A stretch of DNA of 64,000 nt from Sphingomonas sp. PP-CC-1A-547 (GCF_003610375.1 NZ_RAPZ01000011.1:868001-932000); one strand, 5' to 3'; numbered from the stretch's first letter, positions 1 through 13,460 are shown. Numbers and translations: made by a program. Notes: generated by a model not told the origin, from the letters alone.

Positions 1-2
1 AA

Positions 3-308
3 GAGATCACGACGATCGAAGGCCTCGGCACCCCCGAGAAGCTGCACGCGATGCAGGCCGCGTTCGTCAAGCATGACGGTTACCAGTGCGGCTATTGCAC
101 CCCCGGCCAGATCTGCTCGGCGGTCGCGACGCTCGGCGAGATCAAGGCGGGCATTCCCAGTCACGTGACTGGGGATATTGCGGCACAGCCGACCGTCACC
201 ACCGACGAGTTGCGCGAGCGGATGAGCGGCAACATCTGCCGCTGCGGTGCCTATGCGAACATCATCGACGCGATCCACGACGTCGCCGGTACGGAGCGCA
301 GCGCATGA
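3..308 (+). CDS. paoA: Aldehyde oxidoreductase iron-sulfur subunit, C-terminal part (PaoA/YagT type)
   Basis: This is the C-terminal 101 residues of the small [2Fe-2S] subunit of a xanthine-oxidase-family aldehyde oxidoreductase; the gene begins left of the window. The frame opens at base 3 without a start codon. Cysteines of the all-helical second cluster domain are visible in [10 protein letters not shown] and in CRCG near the end, the usual C-x2-C plus C-x1-C ligand set. The TGA overlaps the ATG of the FAD subunit, so the two are translationally coupled. The order small, FAD, large matches E. coli paoABC. The Tat signal expected in PaoA would lie outside the window. Family is certain; the substrate (aromatic aldehydes in E. 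coli) is inferred. Confidence 0.93.
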   Translation, partial: EITTIEGLGTPEKLHAMQAAFVKHDGYQCGYCTPGQICSAVATLGEIKAGIPSHVTGDIAAQPTVTTDELRERMSGNICRCGAYANIIDAIHDVAGTERSA

Positions 309-1255
309 AGGCCTTCACGTACGAGCGCGCCACCTCGGCGAAGGAAGCCGCCAGCGCCGCGGTCCGCACGCCGGGCGCGAAGTTCATCGCCGGCGGCACC
401 AACCTGCTCGACTTGATGAAACTCCAGATCGAGACGCCGCAGCATCTGATCGACGTCAACGGTCTAGGCCTCGACAAGATCACGCCAACGTCGGATGGCG
501 GCCTCCGTGTCGGCGCGCTTGTCCGCAACACCGACCTCGCCGCCGATGCGCGCGTGCGGAAGGATTACGGTGTGCTCAGCCGGGCGCTGGTGTCCGGCGC
601 GTCGGGCCAGCTCCGCAACAAGGCGACGACCGCGGGCAATCTCCTCCAGCGGACGCGGTGCCCATATTTCTACGACACCACCAAGCCCTGCAACAAGCGT
701 CAGCCCGGCAGCGGTTGCGCGGCGGTCGGCGGCTTCAACCGCAACCTGGCCGTGATGGGCACGAGCGACGCGTGCATCGCGACACACCCGAGCGACATGG
801 CCGTGGCAATGCGCGTGCTCGATGCGACGGTCGAGACGGTGAATGCTGCCGGCCAGACGCGCGCGATCCCGATAGCGGACTTCCACCGTCTCCCCGGCGC
901 GACGCCGAACATCGAGACCTCGCTCGCGGCAGGTGAGCTGATCACAGCCGTCACTTTGCCGAAGCCGATCGGCGGCACGCACATCTACCAGAAGGTGCGT
1001 GATCGTGCGTCCTACGCGTTCGCGCTGATCTCGGTTGCCGCGGTGATTCAGCCCGGCGGTCGCGGCCGTCTCGCCTTCGGTGGCCTCGCGCACAAGCCAT
1101 GGCGCGTCGAAGCTGCCGAGGCACAGATGCCGAATGGCGCCAAGGCGACCGCATCGGCAGTCCTCGCCGGCGCCCGCACCACATCACAGAACGCGTTCAA
1201 GCTGCCGTTGGTCGAACGAACCATCGGCGCCGTGTTCGAAGAAGCGAAGGCCTGA
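305..1255 (+). CDS. paoB: Aldehyde oxidoreductase FAD-binding subunit (PaoB/YagS type)
   Basis: A 316-residue FAD subunit that passes electrons between the Mo/Fe-S partners and FAD; E. coli PaoB is 318. FAD-binding motifs are [11 protein letters not shown] near residue 35 and [11 protein letters not shown] near 110. Extra cysteines at about 119, 129 and 138 (C-x9-C-x8-C), with another near 157, match the additional [4Fe-4S] cluster that separates PaoB from ordinary xanthine dehydrogenase FAD subunits. The ATG at 305 overlaps the paoA stop by 4 nt and is preferred to longer open frames upstream, which lie inside paoA. The next gene starts 5 nt after the stop. Confidence 0.93.
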   Translation: MKAFTYERATSAKEAASAAVRTPGAKFIAGGTNLLDLMKLQIETPQHLIDVNGLGLDKITPTSDGGLRVGALVRNTDLAADARVRKDYGVLSRALVSGASGQLRNKATTAGNLLQRTRCPYFYDTTKPCNKRQPGSGCAAVGGFNRNLAVMGTSDACIATHPSDMAVAMRVLDATVETVNAAGQTRAIPIADFHRLPGATPNIETSLAAGELITAVTLPKPIGGTHIYQKVRDRASYAFALISVAAVIQPGGRGRLAFGGLAHKPWRVEAAEAQMPNGAKATASAVLAGARTTSQNAFKLPLVERTIGAVFEEAKA

Positions 1256-1260
1256 CGCCC

Positions 1261-3453
1261 ATGAAGTTCGATACCCCCGCCACGGCGAATCCGACCGACC
1301 GGATGAAGGTCCTCGGCAAGCCGCTCGATCGCGTCGACGGCAAGCTGAAGACCACCGGCACCGCGCACTACGCCTATGAGCGCAACGATGCTGCGCCGAA
1401 CGCCGCCTATGGCTACATTGTTGGCTCGGCGATCGCCAAGGGCCGGATCGAGAGCATCGACGACGCCGACGCGAAGGCCGCCCCCGGTGTGCTCGCGGTC
1501 GTCACCTACCAGAACGCCGGCAAGCTCGGCAAAGCAAAGAACCACACCGCACGGATGCTCGCTGGCCCGGACGTGCAGCATTACGACCAGGCTGTCGCGG
1601 TCGTCGTCGCCGAGACGTTCGAGCAGGCACGCGCCGGTGCCAAGCTGCTCCGCGTCAACTACGCGCGCACGGCGGGGCGGTTCGATCTCGCCGCATCGCA
1701 ATCCTCGGCGACCAAGCCGAAGAGCGGCACGCCCGACACCGCCGTCGGCGACTTCGCCGGTGCGTTCGCCAAGGCGCCGGTCAAGCTCGACGAGCGCTAC
1801 ACCACGCCCGACCAGAGCCACATGATGATGGAGCCACACTCCACCACCGCGGCGTGGAAGGACGGCAAGCTCACGCTCTGGACGTCGAACCAGATGATCA
1901 ACTGGGCGGTCGGCGACATGAGCGAGACGCTGCTCCTGCCGAAGGAAAGCATCCACGTGATGTCGCCTTATGTCGGTGGCGGCTTCGGCTCGAAGCTGTG
2001 GGTCCGTAGCGACGCGGTGATGGCGGCGCTCGGCTCGCGCGCGATCGGCGGACGCCCGGTGAAGCTCGCGCTCGCGCGGCCGCAGGTGATGAACAACACG
2101 ACGCATCGCCCGGCGACGATCCAGCGCCTGCGCATCGGTGCGCAGAAGGACGGTAAGATCACGGCGATTGCGCACGAGAGTTGGTCGGGCGATCTTCCCG
2201 GTGGTGGTCCCGAGACCGCGCCGAATGCGACCCGCCTGCTCTACGCCGGTGCGAACCGCATGACCGCGACCCGTCTGGCCGTGCTCGATCTCCCCGAGGG
2301 CAACGCGATGCGTGCGCCGGGCGAGGCCGTTGGGCTGCTCGCGCTCGAAGCCGCGATGGACGAGCTGGCCGAGAAGTTGAAGATGGATCCGGTCCAGCTG
2401 CGGATCATCAACGATACGCAGGTCGATCCGGAAAAGCCGTCGCGCCAGTTCTCGCAGCGTGACCTCGTCGGTTGCTTGAAGACCGGCGCCGAACGCTTCG
2501 GCTGGAACAAGCGCAACCCCGTCCCGGGGCAAGTTCGCGACGGCCGCTGGCTGGTCGGCATGGGGATGGCGTCGGCGTTCCGCGACAACGTCACGATGAA
2601 GTCGGGCGCACGCGTCGGGATCGACAAGAAGGGTGTCGTCACCGTCGCCACCGACATGACCGACATCGGCACCGGCAGCTACACGATCATCGCGCAGACC
2701 GCGGCCGAGATGATGGGCGTACCGATGGACAAGGTCATCGTCCTGCTCGGCGACAGCAGCTTCCCGGCCTCGTCGGGCTCGGGCGGCCAGTGGGGCGGCA
2801 ACAGCTCGACCGCCGGCGTCTATGCGGCGTGCATGGCGTTGCGCGAGCGAGTCGCCCAGAAGCTCGGGTTCAACTCGACCGATGTCGTGTTCGAGGATGG
2901 CAAGGTGAAGTCGGGCAACCGCAGCGTCTCGCTGTCGGAAGCTGCTGGCGATGCCGGCATCTCCGCAGAGGACTCGATCGAGTTCGGCGACCTCACCAAG
3001 ACGTACGCGCAGGCCACCTTCGGTGCGCATTTCGTCGAAGTGGGCGTCGACTCGGCAACCGGCGAGATCCGCGTCCGGCGGATGAGCGGTGCATTCGCGG
3101 CGGGTCGCATCCTCAATCCGAAATCGGCACGCAGCCAGGTGATCGGCGCGATGACGATGGGTGTCGGTGCGGCACTCATGGAAGACGCGATCGTCGACAC
3201 GCGGTTCGGCTATTTCGTCAACCATGACCTCGCCGAATATCATGTGCCGGCGCACGCCGACATTCCGATGCAGGACGTGTTCTTCATGGACGAGCTCGAC
3301 GAAAAGTCGTCGCCGATGAAGGCCAAGGGCATCGGCGAACTGGGCCTGTGCGGCGTCGGCGCGGCGATCGCCAACGCGGTCTACAATGCCTGCGGCGTTC
3401 GTATCCGCGAATATCCGCTGACGCTCGACAAGGTCATCGGCAAGATGGCCTGA
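1261..3453 (+). CDS. paoC: Aldehyde oxidoreductase molybdenum cofactor subunit (PaoC/YagR type)
   Basis: The 730-residue catalytic subunit (E. coli PaoC is 732), which binds the molybdenum dinucleotide cofactor and oxidises aldehydes to acids. Visible family landmarks are GKPLDRVDGKLKTTGTAHY at the N-terminus, YVGGGFGSK near residue 240 and GKGxGELG-type sequence KAKGIGELGL near the C-terminus, whose Glu at about 693 aligns with the catalytic Glu692 of E. coli PaoC. It is the last gene of the operon; a hairpin at 3460-3498 follows. No maturation chaperone (PaoD/XdhC) gene is seen in the window. Periplasmic location is inferred from the family. Confidence 0.93.
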   Translation: MKFDTPATANPTDRMKVLGKPLDRVDGKLKTTGTAHYAYERNDAAPNAAYGYIVGSAIAKGRIESIDDADAKAAPGVLAVVTYQNAGKLGKAKNHTARMLAGPDVQHYDQAVAVVVAETFEQARAGAKLLRVNYARTAGRFDLAASQSSATKPKSGTPDTAVGDFAGAFAKAPVKLDERYTTPDQSHMMMEPHSTTAAWKDGKLTLWTSNQMINWAVGDMSETLLLPKESIHVMSPYVGGGFGSKLWVRSDAVMAALGSRAIGGRPVKLALARPQVMNNTTHRPATIQRLRIGAQKDGKITAIAHESWSGDLPGGGPETAPNATRLLYAGANRMTATRLAVLDLPEGNAMRAPGEAVGLLALEAAMDELAEKLKMDPVQLRIINDTQVDPEKPSRQFSQRDLVGCLKTGAERFGWNKRNPVPGQVRDGRWLVGMGMASAFRDNVTMKSGARVGIDKKGVVTVATDMTDIGTGSYTIIAQTAAEMMGVPMDKVIVLLGDSSFPASSGSGGQWGGNSSTAGVYAACMALRERVAQKLGFNSTDVVFEDGKVKSGNRSVSLSEAAGDAGISAEDSIEFGDLTKTYAQATFGAHFVEVGVDSATGEIRVRRMSGAFAAGRILNPKSARSQVIGAMTMGVGAALMEDAIVDTRFGYFVNHDLAEYHVPAHADIPMQDVFFMDELDEKSSPMKAKGIGELGLCGVGAAIANAVYNACGVRIREYPLTLDKVIGKMA

Positions 3454-3459
3454 TACCCT

Positions 3460-3498
3460 GCCCTCCACGCGGTCGTCGACGAAGACGGTGTGGAGGGC
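3460..3498 (+). terminator. Hairpin after the aldehyde oxidoreductase operon
   Basis: A perfect 9-bp inverted repeat (GCCCTCCAC at 3460-3468, GTGGAGGGC at 3490-3498) lies 7 nt after the paoC stop and before the nitronate monooxygenase gene. There is no T-run on the plus strand; the bases that follow are AAAA. It may be a weak or Rho-assisted transcription end or an mRNA-stabilising stem. Confidence 0.45.
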
Positions 3499-3544
3499 AA
3501 AAGCGGCTCTGGCGCGTGCGAATAGGTTGCGCTAGAAAACTGGC

Positions 3545-4504
3545 ATGACCGTACCCGCCATTCTAAAAAATCTGCGCCTGCCCGTCATCGGCTCGCCGCT
3601 GTTCATCATTTCCGGCCCAGACTTGGTGATCGCGCAGTGCAAGGCCGGCATCGTCGGCTCGTTCCCGGCGCTGAACGCGCGCCGGCAGGCGATGCTCGAC
3701 GAGTGGCTCCACCGGATCACCGAGGAACTCAGCGCACACAACCGCGCCAATCCCGACCGCCCGGCGGCACCGTTCGCGGTCAACCAGATCGTCCACAAAT
3801 CCAACGACCGGCTCGAAAGCGACCTCGCCACGTGCGCGAAGTGGCAGGTGCCGATCGTCATCACCTCGCTCGGTGCGCGCGAGGATCTCAACACCGCGGT
3901 GCATGGCTGGGGCGGCATCACGCTCCACGACGTGATCGACGACCGGTTCGCGCGGAAAGCGATCGAAAAGGGCGCCGACGGCCTGATCGCAGTTGCGGCC
4001 GGCGCCGGCGGCCATGCCGGTCGGCTGTCACCGTTCGCGATCATCCAGGAAATCCGGCAGTGGTTCGACGGGCCGCTCGCGCTGTCGGGCTCGATCGCGA
4101 CTGGCGACGCCGTCCTCGCCGCCCAGGCGATGGGCGCGGACTTCGGTTATATCGGTTCGCCGTTCATCGCGACCACCGAGGCGAACGCGGATCAGGCGTA
4201 CAAGGACGGCATCGTCGCTGGGAAGGCGTCCGACATCATCTATTCCAACCTCTTCACCGGCGTACACGGGAATTACCTGCGCGCGTCGATCCAGGCGGCG
4301 GGGATGGACCCGGACAACCTTCCCGAGGGCGACCTCAAGACGATGGATTTCGGCGGCGGCAACGGCTCAAAGCCCAAGGCGTGGAAGGACATATGGGGCT
4401 CTGGCCAGGGTATCGGCGCGGTCACCGAGGTCGAGAGCGTTGCCGATCGCGTCGATCGTCTCGAACGTGAATACCGCGCGGCGCGGGCCCGTCTATCGCT
4501 CTGA
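3545..4504 (+). CDS. Nitronate monooxygenase (2-nitropropane dioxygenase family)
   Basis: A 319-residue FMN-dependent TIM-barrel enzyme of the NMO/2-nitropropane dioxygenase family, which oxidises alkyl nitronates to carbonyls and nitrite. The N-terminal PVIGSPLFIISGPDLVIA corresponds to the usual APM-type first strand. AVAAGAGGHAGR near residue 150 is the FMN phosphate/active-site loop, and LSGSIATGDAVLAAQAMGAD near 180 is the second phosphate-binding segment. The catalytic His of class I enzymes is probably the one in GGHAGR. The gene is short of the usual 330-370 residues but both ends look intact. It stands alone, convergent with poxB 30 nt away. The physiological substrate cannot be read from the sequence. 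Confidence 0.85.
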   Translation: MTVPAILKNLRLPVIGSPLFIISGPDLVIAQCKAGIVGSFPALNARRQAMLDEWLHRITEELSAHNRANPDRPAAPFAVNQIVHKSNDRLESDLATCAKWQVPIVITSLGAREDLNTAVHGWGGITLHDVIDDRFARKAIEKGADGLIAVAAGAGGHAGRLSPFAIIQEIRQWFDGPLALSGSIATGDAVLAAQAMGADFGYIGSPFIATTEANADQAYKDGIVAGKASDIIYSNLFTGVHGNYLRASIQAAGMDPDNLPEGDLKTMDFGGGNGSKPKAWKDIWGSGQGIGAVTEVESVADRVDRLEREYRAARARLSL

Positions 4505-4534
4505 CGGACCCGGCACTGACCGATCTCGGCTCGC

Positions 4535-6283
4535 TCAGAACAAACGTTTGAGCAAGCCGACATTGGTCTTGCCCAGCTCGACCACCTCGTCGCCGCGCCC
4601 GCTGATGATCGCCTTCGCCATGTAGAGCGTGAAGCCCTTCATCTGCTCCAGCGTGATCTTGGGCGGCATCGACAATTCGGTGCGCGCGGTGACGGCATCG
4701 AGCAACGCCGGCCCCGGATGCGCGAGGACGTCCCGGATCCCCGCCTCGACGTCACCCGGATCGGTAACGCGCACGCCGTGGATCCCGATCGCCCGCGCCA
4801 TCGCCGCAAAGTCCGGGTTGTCGAGCGCGACGCCGGTCTCGACCAGGCCCGCAGCCTTCATCTCCATCTCGACGAACCCGAGCGTGCCGTTGTTGAAGAC
4901 GATGATCTTCACCGGCAGACCGAGTTGGCGCACGGTCAGCAACTCGCCCATCAGCATCGCCAACCCGCCATCGCCCGACAACGTCACGACCTGTCGCCCC
5001 AGGTACGCCGACTGTACGCCGATCGCCTGCGGCAGCGCGTTCGCCATCGATCCGTGGTTGAACGATCCGATCAACCGCCGCCGCCCGTTCATCTTCAGGT
5101 AGCGCGCAGCCCACACGGTCGGCGTGCCGACATCGCAGGCGAAGACCGCATCGTCCGCCGCCTGCTCGCTGAGGACGCGGGCGACATGCTGCGGATGAAT
5201 CACGCCGCTGCCGGGTTTCCCGTTGGCAAGATCGTCGAGCCCCTTGCGGGACTCGGCGTAATTCTCGATCGCGGACTTGAGGAAGCTGCCATCGCGCCCG
5301 GTCTTCACTCGCGGAATCAGCGCCGCAAGAGTAGCGCCGACATCGCCGACCAGCCCGATATCGATCGCCGTCCGCCGGCCGAGATTTTCCGGGATCAGGT
5401 CGATCTGCGCGACCTTCGCCTTCTCCGGATAGAATTGCCGATACGGGAAATCCGTGCCGAGCATCAGCAGCACGTCGCACGCCATCATCGCGTCGTAGCC
5501 GCTCGCAAAGCCGATCAGCCCGGTCATGCCGACGTCATAGGGGTTGTCGTATTCGACGAACTCCTTGCCGCCCAGCGCGTGGACGATCGGCGCCTGCAAG
5601 ATTCCCGCGAGCGTTACGAGCTCGGCATGCGCGGTGCGGCACCCCCGCCCCGCCAGAATCGTCACCTTCTCGGCGCCGTTCAACAGCGCGGCGAGTTCGG
5701 CGATATCCGCCTCCGCCGGTATCGTCACCGATGGCGGCGGCAGGAGTGCGCCTTTGGACCGTGCCAGCGTACCCGTCGTCGACCGCAGCGCAACGTCGCC
5801 CGGCATCGCGACGACCGAAACACCGCGGTGGCCGACCGCCGCCCGGATCGCCGTCTCCAGCGTCCGCGGCATCTGGTCGGCATCGGAGATCGTCTCGCAA
5901 TAGACGCTGCATTCACGGAACAGCGCTTCCGGCCGCGTCTCCTGGAAATAGTTCGAGCCGACTTCCCCGCTTGGCACCTGTGCCGCGATCGCCAACACCG
6001 GCACGCGCGTCCGGTTGCAGTCGTAGAGCCCGTTGATCAGGTGCATGTTACCGGGACCGCAGGATCCCGCGCACACCGCCAGTTTGCCCGTCAGTTGCGC
6101 TTCCGCCCCTGCGGCAAAGGCAGCCGCCTCCTCGTTGCGAACGTGGATCCACTCGATCTTGCCCTGCCGCCGCAGACTGTCGGTCAGGCCGTTGAGGCTG
6201 TCGCCAACGACACCGTAGATCCGCTCGACACCCGCCAGGTGCAGCGTCTCGGCAAACAGGTCGGCGATGATGGTCTTGGACAT
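4535..6283 (-). CDS. poxB: Thiamine pyrophosphate-dependent pyruvate oxidase (PoxB type)
   Basis: A 582-residue ThDP enzyme close in size to E. coli PoxB (572), which decarboxylates pyruvate to acetate and feeds electrons to ubiquinone. The N-terminal Pyr domain carries the catalytic Glu in [20 protein letters not shown]. The PP domain shows the ThDP signature [14 protein letters not shown] followed by FNNGTLGF. The C-terminal [15 protein letters not shown] matches the PoxB tail that precedes its lipid-binding peptide. The ATG at 6283 starts [10 protein letters not shown]; the open frame extends upstream but that part has no family similarity. It is divergent from the GH5 gene, with 268 bp between. 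Acetolactate synthase is a less likely alternative because of the PoxB-like tail. Confidence 0.87.
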   Translation of the reverse strand: MSKTIIADLFAETLHLAGVERIYGVVGDSLNGLTDSLRRQGKIEWIHVRNEEAAAFAAGAEAQLTGKLAVCAGSCGPGNMHLINGLYDCNRTRVPVLAIAAQVPSGEVGSNYFQETRPEALFRECSVYCETISDADQMPRTLETAIRAAVGHRGVSVVAMPGDVALRSTTGTLARSKGALLPPPSVTIPAEADIAELAALLNGAEKVTILAGRGCRTAHAELVTLAGILQAPIVHALGGKEFVEYDNPYDVGMTGLIGFASGYDAMMACDVLLMLGTDFPYRQFYPEKAKVAQIDLIPENLGRRTAIDIGLVGDVGATLAALIPRVKTGRDGSFLKSAIENYAESRKGLDDLANGKPGSGVIHPQHVARVLSEQAADDAVFACDVGTPTVWAARYLKMNGRRRLIGSFNHGSMANALPQAIGVQSAYLGRQVVTLSGDGGLAMLMGELLTVRQLGLPVKIIVFNNGTLGFVEMEMKAAGLVETGVALDNPDFAAMARAIGIHGVRVTDPGDVEAGIRDVLAHPGPALLDAVTARTELSMPPKITLEQMKGFTLYMAKAIISGRGDEVVELGKTNVGLLKRLF

Positions 6284-6551
6284 GAGCAACTCCGGCAGTG
6301 ATGGCGACCTAACTCGGCTGGCGAGACGGCAGAGGACAAACGCGTTCTGGTACGATTGGGATGCACGGAATGCAGGTGCACCGTCCCGGAAGCCAGCGTC
6401 CGACGCGTTCTGCTCCAAGTATGATAAATCCCGGTAGCGCGCTGCGTCATGCAAACCTAAAGACGAGAGCTCTGGTGCTGGGCAATCCGACCGGTCGATC
6501 AATCGTCCGGCGGGGACGCTCGACGCGGTGGCGGTATAAAGGGGGGATGGC

Positions 6552-7901
6552 GTGGACGACGCGATGATCGGTCGACGTGCGGCGTTGCTGGGGGGCGTTG
6601 CCCTAGCCGCTGGCTGCACGAACAACGGTCGGCTGACTGGATTACCCGCAGCACCGGCGTTCGTCACGGTCGACGGAACCCATTTCCGGCGCGGCGGCAA
6701 GCCCTACCGCTATGCTGGCGCCAACATCTGGTACGGCGCATGGCTCGGCGCGGAGACCGCGTACGGCAACCGCGCGCGTCTCGGCCGCGAACTCGACCGC
6801 TTGAAGGCGCTCGGCGTGCGTAACCTGCGCATCCTCGGTTCGGCGGAATTGTCGCCGCTGAAGAACTCAATCACGCCTGGCTTCCGCGACAAGACCGCGA
6901 CCTACAACGAAGACCTGCTCAAGGGCCTCGACTGGATGCTCGCCGAGATGGCGAAGCGCGACATGACCGGCGTGATCTACCTGACCAACTTCTGGGAGTG
7001 GTCAGGCGGAATGATGACCTATTTGTCGTGGGTCAACGGCGGCAGGTTCATCAACATGAACGACCCCGCACATCCGTGGCCCGCGTTCGCCGATTGGAAC
7101 GCCGCGTTCTACGCCAACGGCCAGGCGCAGGCGATGTACCGCGACTATATCCGCGCGGTCGTCTCGCGGACGAACACCGTGACGGGCGTCGCCTACGTCG
7201 CGGATCCGGCGATCATGGCGTGGCAGTTGGCGAACGAGCCGCGTCCGGCCGGCGGACCCGCGGTGGCCATACCCAACCTGCCCGCTTTCTACCGCTGGAT
7301 CGATGAGACCGCGCGGTACATCAAGACGCTCGATCCCAACCACCTCGTCTCGACCGGTTCGGAGGGGCTGAAGGGTTCGATCGAGCGCGAGGACGTCGTA
7401 CTCGCCGCGCACCGCTCACCGTCGATCGATTACCTCACGACGCATATCTGGCCCAACAACTGGACCTGGATGGACGCAGGTGATCTCGCCGGCACCTATG
7501 ACGCGGGCGCGGCGAAGGTCGCCGGCTATATCGACGCGCATATCCGGCTCGCCACGACGCTCGGCAAGCCGCTGGTGATCGAGGAGTTCGGTTACCCGCG
7601 CGACGGGAAGACCGCCTATGATCCGACCATCACGACGGTGTATAAGGATCGCTTCTACCGCCAGATCTATGCGGCGATCGAAGCCGATGCCAAGTCCGGC
7701 GGACCGCTCGCGGGCTCGAACTTCTGGGCGTGGAACGGCGAGGCTCGCACGCCGCATGCCGATCACCGGTTCCAGCGCGGCGACCTCGCCTATATGGGCG
7801 ACCCGCCGCACGAGCCGCAGGGTTGGTACGGCGTGTTCGACAGCGACGCCTCGACGCAAAACGTGATCCGGGCGCATGCCGCAGCAATGGCGGCGTTATG
7901 A
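6552..7901 (+). CDS. Secreted GH5 beta-mannanase-like glycosidase (lipoprotein)
   Basis: A 449-residue glycoside hydrolase of family 5, most like subfamily 7 endo-beta-1,4-mannanases. The N-terminus has Arg residues, a hydrophobic run and LAAGC, a lipobox, so the enzyme is probably an exported lipoprotein. Catalytic residues are visible: the acid/base Glu in WQLANEPRP at about 229 and the nucleophile Glu in [11 protein letters not shown] at about 345. RNLRILG near 95 is the conserved strand of this subfamily. A purine-rich SD (AAAGGGGGG) 5-6 nt upstream favours GTG 6552; ATG 6564 is the alternative. It is first in an operon with CE2, GH3 and GH9 genes, which suggests glucomannan or mannan breakdown. 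Confidence 0.85.
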   Translation: MDDAMIGRRAALLGGVALAAGCTNNGRLTGLPAAPAFVTVDGTHFRRGGKPYRYAGANIWYGAWLGAETAYGNRARLGRELDRLKALGVRNLRILGSAELSPLKNSITPGFRDKTATYNEDLLKGLDWMLAEMAKRDMTGVIYLTNFWEWSGGMMTYLSWVNGGRFINMNDPAHPWPAFADWNAAFYANGQAQAMYRDYIRAVVSRTNTVTGVAYVADPAIMAWQLANEPRPAGGPAVAIPNLPAFYRWIDETARYIKTLDPNHLVSTGSEGLKGSIEREDVVLAAHRSPSIDYLTTHIWPNNWTWMDAGDLAGTYDAGAAKVAGYIDAHIRLATTLGKPLVIEEFGYPRDGKTAYDPTITTVYKDRFYRQIYAAIEADAKSGGPLAGSNFWAWNGEARTPHADHRFQRGDLAYMGDPPHEPQGWYGVFDSDASTQNVIRAHAAAMAAL

Positions 7902-7936
7902 TCCCGGCCTTGTCGGATCGAACTGGAGCACATGGT

Positions 7937-9031
7937 ATGCGTACGGTTCTGGGCCTGCTGGGTGCAGGGTTGTTGTCGACGTCGGCGGTGGCGACGCCGA
8001 TCACCGTCACCGCGGTATCGAGCAAGCCGGGTGCCGCGCTTCCGATGCATATCGGCGGCCGGGTCGAGCGGACGCCGGACGGCTATCGACGCCAATGGCC
8101 GGGCACCTATTTCGAGACGAATTTTCGGGGCGCAGGCATCCTGCTGAATATCGGCGACGGGGATGTCATCCTGCGTATCACGGTGGACGGGTCCTCCCCG
8201 ACGACGCTCTTCAAGCCCAAGCCAGGCCTCTACCGCGTCACCGGCCTCGCCGACGGGCGCCACGCAATACGCGTCGACGTCGTCAGCGAGAGCCAGGCCG
8301 CACCGACCGTCTTCGGCGGATTTTACGCGGCGTCCGGGACGCGCCCGTTGCCCGCCCCCGCCCGAGCGCGGCAGATCGAGTTTATCGGCGATTCCCACAC
8401 CGTCGGCTATGGCAACGTCTCGACCAAGCGCGACTGCACCGAAGCGGAGGTGTGGGCGACGACCGATACCTCGCAAGCCATGCCGGTGCTGGCTGCGAGG
8501 CGATACGGCGCGGACTATCAGGTCAACGCGATCTCCGGCCGCGGCATCGTCCGCAATTACAATGGCATGGCAGCCGACACGCTTCCCGTCGCCTATCCCT
8601 TCACGCTGTTCGACAAGGCGACGCGCTACGTCGATGCGGTGTGGCACCCGCGTCTGTTCGTGATCGCGCTCGGCACCAACGACTTCACCACGCCGCTACA
8701 CCCCGGCGAGCCGTGGAAGACGCGCGAGGCGCTCCATGCCGATTACGAGCGGCGGTATGTGGACTTCGTCAAACGCCTCCGGGCCCGCGATCCGGACGCG
8801 CATGTCGTCCTGTGGGCGACCGACATGGCCGGGGGCGAGATCGCGGCGGAGGTCGGCAAGGTCGCCGCGCGTTTGAAGGCGGAAGGGCAGCGCAATGTCG
8901 CGTTCGTGCCCGTCACCGGGCTCGCGTTCACGGGATGCCATTCGCATCCGTCGACCGCCGACGATGCGCGGATCACGACCGCGTTGTCGGGCTATATCGA
9001 CGCGCATCCCGAGATGTGGGCGCACCGATAG
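7937..9031 (+). CDS. Secreted SGNH carbohydrate esterase, CE2-like
   Basis: A 364-residue exported esterase. A signal peptide (MRTVLGLLGAGLLSTSAVA) supports ATG 7937 over the in-frame ATG 7898. Residues about 20-145 look like the beta-jelly-roll domain of family CE2. The SGNH hydrolase domain follows, with the nucleophile Ser in IEFIGDSHTVGYG, the oxyanion Asn in ALGTNDFTTPL and the catalytic His in GCHSHPSTADD. CE2 enzymes remove acetyl groups from xylo-, manno- or gluco-oligosaccharides. Its place between a mannanase and glucosidases suggests deacetylation of glucomannan. The specificity is inferred. Confidence 0.83.
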   Translation: MRTVLGLLGAGLLSTSAVATPITVTAVSSKPGAALPMHIGGRVERTPDGYRRQWPGTYFETNFRGAGILLNIGDGDVILRITVDGSSPTTLFKPKPGLYRVTGLADGRHAIRVDVVSESQAAPTVFGGFYAASGTRPLPAPARARQIEFIGDSHTVGYGNVSTKRDCTEAEVWATTDTSQAMPVLAARRYGADYQVNAISGRGIVRNYNGMAADTLPVAYPFTLFDKATRYVDAVWHPRLFVIALGTNDFTTPLHPGEPWKTREALHADYERRYVDFVKRLRARDPDAHVVLWATDMAGGEIAAEVGKVAARLKAEGQRNVAFVPVTGLAFTGCHSHPSTADDARITTALSGYIDAHPEMWAHR

Positions 9032-9117
9032 CCAAATGATTTGCACCGCGCTGCCCTCACCCGGTAGCGAGGATACGAGAACAGGGTCGCGTCAGCGCAC
9101 CGTCCGGGGAGAATGAG

Positions 9118-11633
<2,516 letters not shown>

Positions 11634-11646
<13 letters not shown>

Positions 11647-13460
11647 GCCGGCTTCTGCTCGGCGCGGCCGCCGTCCTGCTGACGACGGCTGCCACGCAAG
11701 CCCCGCCTGCGCCGATCAGGATCGACCAGGCGGGGTTCGAGACGCGCGGTCCGAAGATGGCGGTCCTGCCATCGACGCAGGCCCGTTCGCTCGCTTGGAC
11801 GCTCGTCGATGCGAGCGGCAAGACGGCCGCGTCGGGACAGACGATACCGGTAGGCGCCGACGGAGCATCGGGCGAAAGCGTCCACCGGATCGACTTCGGC
11901 AGCTTCAGGACGCCCGGCACCGGCTATCGCCTGCACGTCGGCGCGACCGCCAGCCACCCCTTCGCGATCGCCGACCGTCCGTTCGAGCGCGTGGCGACCG
12001 CGGCGATGGCGTTCTTCTATCAGCAGCGCAGCGGCGTCCCTATCCTGCCCGCGTTCGTCGAGCGCAAGAACCTCGCCCGCCCCGCCGGCCACGCGCCAGA
12101 CATCGCCACCTGCTTCGCTGGCGTCGATCAGAAGGGCGTCAAATGGCCCGGCTGCAACTACAAGCTCGATGCGACCGGCGGCTGGTACGACGCCGGCGAC
12201 CACGGCAAATATGTTGTCAACGGCGGTGTCTCGACCTGGACCTTGCTCGACCTCCACGAGCGCCTGGCCGCGTTCGGTGACGCCAACGCCTTCGCCGACG
12301 GCCGCCTCGCGCTGCCCGAACGCACCAACGGCAAGGACGACCTGCTCGACGAGGCGCGCGTCGAAGTCGGCTTCCTGCTCGCCATGCAGATTCCCGATGG
12401 CACCAAGCTCGCCATTGCTCCGGACGCGGGCGTCGCTGGCAAGGCCATCACCCGGTTCGAGACGATCGACGCAAGCGGGCTGGTCCACACCAAGATCGCC
12501 GACGAGAATTGGACGGGCATCCCGACCGCGCCGGCCGACGATCACCAGACGCGGTTCCTCTATCCGCCCTCGACCGCGGCGACGCTCAACATGGTCGGCG
12601 TCGCGGCGCAGTGCGCGCGGATCTGGCGCACGATCGACCCCGCCTTCGCCACCAAATGCCTCACTGCGGCACGGCGCGGCTGGGCTGCGGCACTTCGTCA
12701 CCCGAACCTGCTCACCAGTTCGGACTTCACCGGCAGTGGCGGCTACGGCGACCCGGATGTCCGCGACGAGTTCACCTTCGCCGCCGCGCAACTCTATGCC
12801 ACGACGAACGAACCGGCTTTCCTCGATCGCCTGCGCAAGGACGGCATCTTCGCCGATCCCGGCGCGGATATTGGCTGGGGCTCGCTCAGGCTGGCAGGCG
12901 CGCTGACGCTGGCGACGGCCCCCAGCGACCTTCCGGCCGATGATCGCGCCAATCTCCGTAGCCGGATCACCGCGCTCGCAGACGGCTTCGTCGCCGAAGG
13001 CAAGCGCAGCGGCTACGGCATACCCTTTGGCGGCACCAACTACCCGTGGGGATCGAGCAGTTCGATCCTCAACCGCGCGATCGTTCTCGGCGTCGCGTGG
13101 CAGATCGACCGCAAGCCCGCGTACCGCGATGCGGTCGTGGCGAGCCTCGACTATATCCTCGGCCGCAATCCGCTCGACCGGTCCTACGTCACCGGCATCG
13201 GCACGCGCCCGATGCAGCACCCGCACCACCGCTTCTGGGCGGCCGCGGCGGACAAGCGCTATCCCGCGCCGCCCACCGGCGTCCTCTCCGGCGGCCCCAA
13301 CTCCGCGGCGGCGAACGAACCCGGTCCGATGAAGGGTTGCGCACCGCAAACCTGCTGGATCGACGATTACCGCGCGTTCACCGTCAACGAAGTCGCGATC
13401 AACTGGAACGCCCCGCTCGTCTGGACTGCCGCGTTCCTGGACGCGACGCGACGACGTTAG
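11634..13460 (+). CDS. Secreted GH9 endoglucanase / cellodextrinase
   Basis: A 608-residue family 9 glycoside hydrolase. A signal peptide (MRRLSRLLLGAAAVLLTTAA) is followed by an Ig-like CelD N-terminal domain (about 25-115) beginning IRIDQAGFETRGPK. The catalytic barrel shows GGWYDAGDHGKYVVNGG with the two family Asp residues, the His-containing YVTGIGTRPMQHPHHRFW, and the proton-donor Glu in VNEVAINWNAPL at about 586. The ATG at 11634 lies inside the GH3 tail and is preferred to upstream codons because the signal peptide starts there. It is last in the GH5/CE2/GH3/GH9 operon and would cut beta-1,4-glucan or cellodextrins. The cobalamin riboswitch begins about 100 bp downstream. Confidence 0.88.

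Noticed and set aside
1048..3468. 806-residue open frame antisense to paoC and paoB
   Set aside because: Arg/His-rich composition with no domain; it arises from GC-rich third positions of the real genes.
4718..6301. 527-residue open frame antisense to poxB
   Set aside because: Low-complexity Arg-rich translation opposite a well-conserved gene.
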